9,418 nt of DNA from an uncultured Chlorobiota bacterium (GTDB lineage Bacteria; Bacteroidota; Kapaibacteriia; OLB7). Location: positions 1-9,418 of the forward strand of contig CAMLOB010000113.1 in assembly GCA_946481475.1 (NCBI GenBank), read 5' to 3'. The notes under the pieces were generated by a model. It saw nothing but the letters and a program-made list of their open reading frames with translations, searched no databases and was not told where the DNA came from. This document shows positions 6,146-9,418 of this stretch, piece after piece. Position numbers and translations under genes: made by a program. The stretch's first letter is position 1; every line of letters begins with the position of its first letter.

Positions 6146-7198
6146 TTACGGTTCGCGGGTCAACAGTCGGATGAAGAGGGGGGCGCCGATCAGCGCCGTC
6201 ATTGCCCCTATCGGCAGTTCTCCTCCTCCGGCTCCGGTTGCCGGAAGGAGCGAGCGGGCGATCGTGTCGCACAGAAGAAGGAAGATGCCGCCGAGCAGGA
6301 CCGACAGGGGCATCAGAAGACGGTGGTCCGGACCGACGACCCGGCGGATCATGTGGGGGACGACGAGGCCGACAAAGCCGATCGCGCCGCAGAATGACGT
6401 GACCAGGCCGACGATAAAGGAGGCGGAGAGATAGGTGACGGTGGTGGCCATTTTGATGTTCATCCCGAGACTCATCGCCTGTTCTTCCCCGAGCGCAATC
6501 GTGTTCAGCCGGTTGCCGACGAAGAAGGAGGCCGACAGCAGGACCAGAAAGAGGACGGCCGAAACGTATCCGATTTCGACCGATGCCCGGCTCAGATCGC
6601 CGAGCATCCACTGGATCGCCCCGCGGACGTTCGGAAGGAAATGAAGGAGAAGGAAGATGATTGCCGCCCCGATTGCCGCCACCATCACTCCCCCCAGCAG
6701 AAGGGAATCGGTCCCCGTTCCGGTCTTTCGCCGACCGATCCAGAGGACGATGCCGGTGACGATCGTTCCTCCGGCGAAGGAGAGAATCGTCACCCCGGCC
6801 TGACCCGGGTTGAAGGAGATGCCGATCATCCCGGCAATCAGCGGCAGGTTCAGTCCCAGAATCGCCCCGACCGCGCAGCCGTTGGAGATGCCGAGGATAT
6901 AGGGTTCGGCCAGAGGATTTTTCAGCAATGCCTGGAAGACCGCGCCGGTTGTCGCCAGTGCTGCGCCGACACCGATGGCCAGCAGGATGCGGGGGAGTCG
7001 CAGATCGAAGAGAATCGTTGAGAGGACCTGATCTCCCTTGCCCGTCAAAGCTTCGATCAACCGTGCCGGAGAGACGAGCTCCGGGCCGATTGCCAGTGAG
7101 AAAGGGAGGAGCAGAAGCAACAGGAGGGAAAGACCGAGGAACGGAGGGAGAAAGGTCTTCCGGGTCAGTCGGCGACGACTCAGGGGGATGTTCATCAT
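6146..7198 (-). CDS. FecCD/BtuC-type ABC transporter permease
   Basis: This 350-aa integral membrane protein is the permease subunit of a type II importer for iron-siderophore, heme or cobalamin. The first hydrophobic segment is at about residues 17-37. Family motifs follow: RLPRILLAIGVGAALATTGAVFQALLKNPLAEPYILGISNG (67-107), the coupling loop with GEEQAMSLGMNI (237-248), GAIGFVGLVVPHMIRRVVGPDHRLLMPLSVLLGGIFLLLCDTIAR (271-315) and ELPIGAMTALIGAPLFIRLL (327-346). About nine or ten hydrophobic stretches fit the ten helices of the family, and the length is standard. The ATG at 7198 overlaps the obg TGA (ATGA, 4 nt), so translation is probably coupled; a GA-rich stretch just upstream may serve as ribosome binding site. 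A second ATG follows at 7195. No ATPase or binding protein is in the window, and the gene sits between obg and ppx, so the substrate cannot be inferred. Metal or corrinoid uptake is likeliest. Confidence 0.93.
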   Translation of the reverse strand: MMNIPLSRRRLTRKTFLPPFLGLSLLLLLLLPFSLAIGPELVSPARLIEALTGKGDQVLSTILFDLRLPRILLAIGVGAALATTGAVFQALLKNPLAEPYILGISNGCAVGAILGLNLPLIAGMIGISFNPGQAGVTILSFAGGTIVTGIVLWIGRRKTGTGTDSLLLGGVMVAAIGAAIIFLLLHFLPNVRGAIQWMLGDLSRASVEIGYVSAVLFLVLLSASFFVGNRLNTIALGEEQAMSLGMNIKMATTVTYLSASFIVGLVTSFCGAIGFVGLVVPHMIRRVVGPDHRLLMPLSVLLGGIFLLLCDTIARSLLPATGAGGGELPIGAMTALIGAPLFIRLLTREP

Positions 7199-8187
7199 TC
7201 TCCCCTCGCCGACTCCAGTTCCGCATCGAGCGCCCTGACCAGTTCGCTGATTCCCTCGCCGCTGACCGAGGAGATCAGCCGGGGAGGTTGCCCGTCGAAC
7301 CGAAGGGCGCGCGCACGTTCCAGATCTTCTTTCGCCATCCCGTCAACTTTCGTCAGGCAGACGATGCGGGGTTTCCAGAGCATCTCCAGATTGTATTTTC
7401 CCAGTTCGGTCAGGAGCGTGGCGAAGTCCTCTTCCGGCGTCGGACTCATCCCGTCGATCAGGAAGCAGAGAATGCCGGAGCGTTCGACGTGGCGGAGAAA
7501 TTCATGGCCAAGTCCTTTCCCCTCGCTGGCCCCTTCGATCAGTCCGGGAATATCGGCCACCACAAACGACTTTCCCGCCTCCACCTGCACGATGCCGAGG
7601 TTCGGCACCAGCGTTGTGAAGGGGTAGTCGGCCACTTTCGGTTTTGCCGCGCTGATGCGGGAGATCAGCGTCGACTTCCCGGCATTCGGAAAGCCGACAA
7701 GTCCCACATCGGCCAGCAGTTTCAGTTCAAGCCGTATCGTCCGCTCCTCTCCGGGTCCCCCCTCCTCGAAGCGGCGGGGCGCCCGGTCGCTCGGCGTGGC
7801 GAATGTCGCGTTCCCCCGTCCGCCGGTCCCTCCCCGAGCCACGATCAGTTCCTGTCCGGCTTCGGTAAGATCGCCGATCAGTTCTCCGGTCTCGTCGTCG
7901 TAGATCATCGTCCCGACCGGAACGGCAAGTTCCGCCGGCTCGCCGAACTTTCCGTTCTTGTTCCCTCCGGCACCGTTCTTTCCGTTCCCCGCCGTGTACT
8001 CCCGCTTGTAGCGAAGGTCCATCAGTGTCGAGAGATTCCGGTCGGTCCGGATCACGACATCCCCGCCGTTTCCCCCGTCGCCGCCGTCGGGTCCCCCTTT
8101 CGGCACAAACTTCTCCCGACGGAAACTGAGGGCTCCATGTCCTCCCGATCCGGATCGGACCCGTATGGTTGCGGTATCTATAAACAC
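7195..8187 (-). CDS. obg: Obg/CgtA GTPase, ribosome assembly factor
   Basis: Obg binds the 50S subunit and acts in ribosome maturation, growth control and (p)ppGpp response. The 330 aa contain the glycine-rich Obg fold at residues 1-158 (FRREKFVPKGGPDGGDGGNGG at 22-42, VARGGTGGRGNATFATP at 116-132), then the GTPase domain. The latter has the P-loop GFPNAGKST (165-173), the switch I region DYPFTTLVPNLG (187-198), G3 DIPGLIEGA (212-220), G4 TKVD (279-282, where NKxD is more usual) and G5 SSVSGEG (306-312). There is no long C-terminal extension. The start is a GTG at 8187. It gives MFIDTATIRV, aligned with the common MFID/MKFVD beginning, and a purine stretch AAGGGAAAG lies upstream on the minus strand. 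It follows the acidic protein's stop by 58 nt and overlaps the permease start by 4 nt. This is an essential-type housekeeping gene and a good anchor for phylogenetic placement. Confidence 0.97.
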   Translation of the reverse strand: MFIDTATIRVRSGSGGHGALSFRREKFVPKGGPDGGDGGNGGDVVIRTDRNLSTLMDLRYKREYTAGNGKNGAGGNKNGKFGEPAELAVPVGTMIYDDETGELIGDLTEAGQELIVARGGTGGRGNATFATPSDRAPRRFEEGGPGEERTIRLELKLLADVGLVGFPNAGKSTLISRISAAKPKVADYPFTTLVPNLGIVQVEAGKSFVVADIPGLIEGASEGKGLGHEFLRHVERSGILCFLIDGMSPTPEEDFATLLTELGKYNLEMLWKPRIVCLTKVDGMAKEDLERARALRFDGQPPRLISSVSGEGISELVRALDAELESARGE

Positions 8188-8245
8188 AATGTTCTTTCCC
8201 TTGCTCGCTTCTCTGTCTTCTCGTTTGATAATTGCAGATGCCGGC

Positions 8246-9418
8246 TCAGTTCCCGCCGATCGGCGTCAGATAGCGGCCGTAGACCGCATCGGTGAAGCGG
8301 ATGGCGGTGCGGGAATAGGGATCAACGTCGAAGCGGATGAAGAGCTCGTCCAGAATCCGGGAGGCTTCGCGCCAGGTGTCGGCGGTGTTCAGCAGGTCAA
8401 GCGTTTTCTCGTACTCCTCCCGCTTGCGATTGAAAATCTTCTTGACGACCTTCCGCTCCAGCATGGCATCGATGTATTTGCGGACATCTTCAAGCGAAGC
8501 GGTCTCCGTCTCCTCCTCTTCGCCGACGGCAGACTCTTCAGACGATGTCTCTTCATCCTGTCGGCGATTCTCCTCTTCTTCACTTACGGTTCCGCCCGTC
8601 TCCGAGGTCTCCGCCGCTTCCTCTTGTGCCGCTTCTTCATCCTCTCCACTCTCGTCCGCTGTCCCGTCGGCTTCGATTTCCTGCGATGTCTCCGTCGCAA
8701 CGTCCTCTTCCTCCTCATGCTCCATTCCGGCAGAGGAAGAGGAGTCGGTCTCCTCGTCATTCTCCACGATTCCCTTCTCTTCTACTGCCTCTGCCGTTTC
8801 GTCCCGCGATAGCGTTTCGGTCCGGGACGGAGTTCCGCTGATAATTTCTTCAATCTTCCTGATTCCGTTCCCCCCTCGTTCTTCCGGTTCCTGCTCCACT
8901 TCGTTCTCACTTTCGTGATCGGTCTCTTCGGCTTCAATCAGGATGTCGATAATCGGCTCGGTTGCCGGGGCGCTTCTCTTCTCTTCGGACTCTTGGGCGA
9001 AAACGTTCTCCGGTGTGGAGTCGGGCGGAAGGGGGTCCGGACCGATAAAGAAATCATTGCCGGGAGGATCGGTGGCGGAGCCCTCTTCGCCTGCACTCTC
9101 TTCTTCGCTCAAGGTTTCCTCCGGAGTCGGGTCGGTCGATACCGGAGCCGCTTTTTCTTCCGGCACTTCCCCGATCTCGGCAGATGACGTTTCCGCTTCG
9201 CCTGAAGGCACATCGGAGTTCAGAGAGATAAAGGGTTCAGTGGGGGGGAGAGTCGGGTCGATTATTCCCCCTTCCTGAAGTTCTCCCCCCTGAAGATGTT
9301 CGCGGACCACGGCATCGAGCGCGTCGTCCTGATAGACCGAGGAGAAGTCGACGTCCGGTTCTTCCTCGGCGTTTGTCAGCAACTCGTCCATCATCATCGC
9401 AAAGGAGTCGGGCGTCAC
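8246..9418 (-). CDS. Acidic low-complexity protein with a C-terminal helical domain, N-terminus not in window
   Basis: I do not recognise this protein. The frame is open to the right edge. A GTG occupies the last three bases and three ATG codons follow at 9397-9389, but none has a ribosome binding site, so the start is probably outside; 390 residues are visible. Residues 1-45 (FAMMMDELLTNAEEEPDVDF, then DDALDAVVREHL) look partly ordered. Residues about 50-310 are a Glu/Ser/Thr/Pro-rich, strongly acidic, probably disordered linker without exact repeats. The last 79 residues (312-390) change character: basic and helical (KYIDAMLERKVVKKIFNRKR, then EEYEKTLDLLNTADTWREAS), then LDELFIRFDVDPYSRTAIRF and TDAVYGRYL. 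This tail looks like a conserved domain, and I have an impression of similar tails in Chlorobi/Ignavibacteria-type proteins, but cannot confirm it. No signal peptide or membrane segment is visible. Its stop lies 58 nt before obg with no terminator between, suggesting co-transcription. Confidence 0.75.
   Translation of the reverse strand: MTPDSFAMMMDELLTNAEEEPDVDFSSVYQDDALDAVVREHLQGGELQEGGIIDPTLPPTEPFISLNSDVPSGEAETSSAEIGEVPEEKAAPVSTDPTPEETLSEEESAGEEGSATDPPGNDFFIGPDPLPPDSTPENVFAQESEEKRSAPATEPIIDILIEAEETDHESENEVEQEPEERGGNGIRKIEEIISGTPSRTETLSRDETAEAVEEKGIVENDEETDSSSSAGMEHEEEEDVATETSQEIEADGTADESGEDEEAAQEEAAETSETGGTVSEEEENRRQDEETSSEESAVGEEEETETASLEDVRKYIDAMLERKVVKKIFNRKREEYEKTLDLLNTADTWREASRILDELFIRFDVDPYSRTAIRFTDAVYGRYLTPIGGN

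Noticed and set aside
9242..9248. A G7 run in the acidic-protein gene as a second phase-variable tract
   Set aside because: The frame is intact through it and it simply encodes Leu-Pro-Pro on the minus strand. It shows that runs of this length occur by chance here, a caution for the hicA tract.
8250..9300. Repetitive-looking TCTTC/CCTCTTC sequence as a DNA repeat array
   Set aside because: It is the complement of Glu-rich codons in a disordered protein; there is no regular period and no exact repeat unit.

Overview
The window looks like ordinary bacterial chromosome, moderately GC-rich (about 60% by eye in most genes). It probably comes from the FCB superphylum (Bacteroidota/Chlorobiota/Ignavibacteriota-like). 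That placement is an inference with low to moderate confidence. It rests on a single-domain Ppx/GppA phosphatase of 309 aa, an antitoxin-first hicBA pair, several + strand starts with no Shine-Dalgarno sequence (purD, the epimerase, hicB), and a glutamate-rich disordered protein with a conserved-looking C-terminal tail next to obg.

Layout. On the + strand, in order: the 3' end of a GT4-type glycosyltransferase (3-923), purD (1061-2365), a GalE-like UDP-sugar epimerase (2441-3370), a class I SAM methyltransferase (3521-4258), and a small AT-richer toxin-antitoxin module, hicB (4499-4837) with hicA (4834-5056). On the - strand, converging on hicA, an apparent operon reads from the right edge leftwards: an acidic low-complexity protein (9418-8246, open at the window edge), obg (8187-7195), an orphan FecCD/BtuC-type ABC permease (7198-6146) and a Ppx/GppA phosphatase (6118-5189).

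How the genes relate. The glycosyltransferase and epimerase suggest envelope or exopolysaccharide work, with the purine gene purD sitting between them. The - strand genes are tightly packed (gaps of 58, -4 and 27 nt) and probably co-transcribed. They combine a ribosome-associated GTPase with a phosphatase of the family that handles polyphosphate/(p)ppGpp, which would suit a growth or stringent-response link. The permease lies between them without its ATPase or binding protein.

The most noteworthy observation is in hicA. As sequenced, the toxin gene is out of frame at a run of eight G (4917-4924). Removing one G restores a complete 73-aa HicA-like protein, including the expected catalytic histidine. 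The intact antitoxin gene overlaps it by 4 nt (ATGA). The tract could be an OFF allele of a switchable gene, a recent inactivation or a sequencing error. Two abutting hairpins lie between the glycosyltransferase and purD, and a clean inverted repeat lies upstream of the methyltransferase. I see no CRISPR array, rRNA, tRNA, IS element or clearly new multi-gene system.
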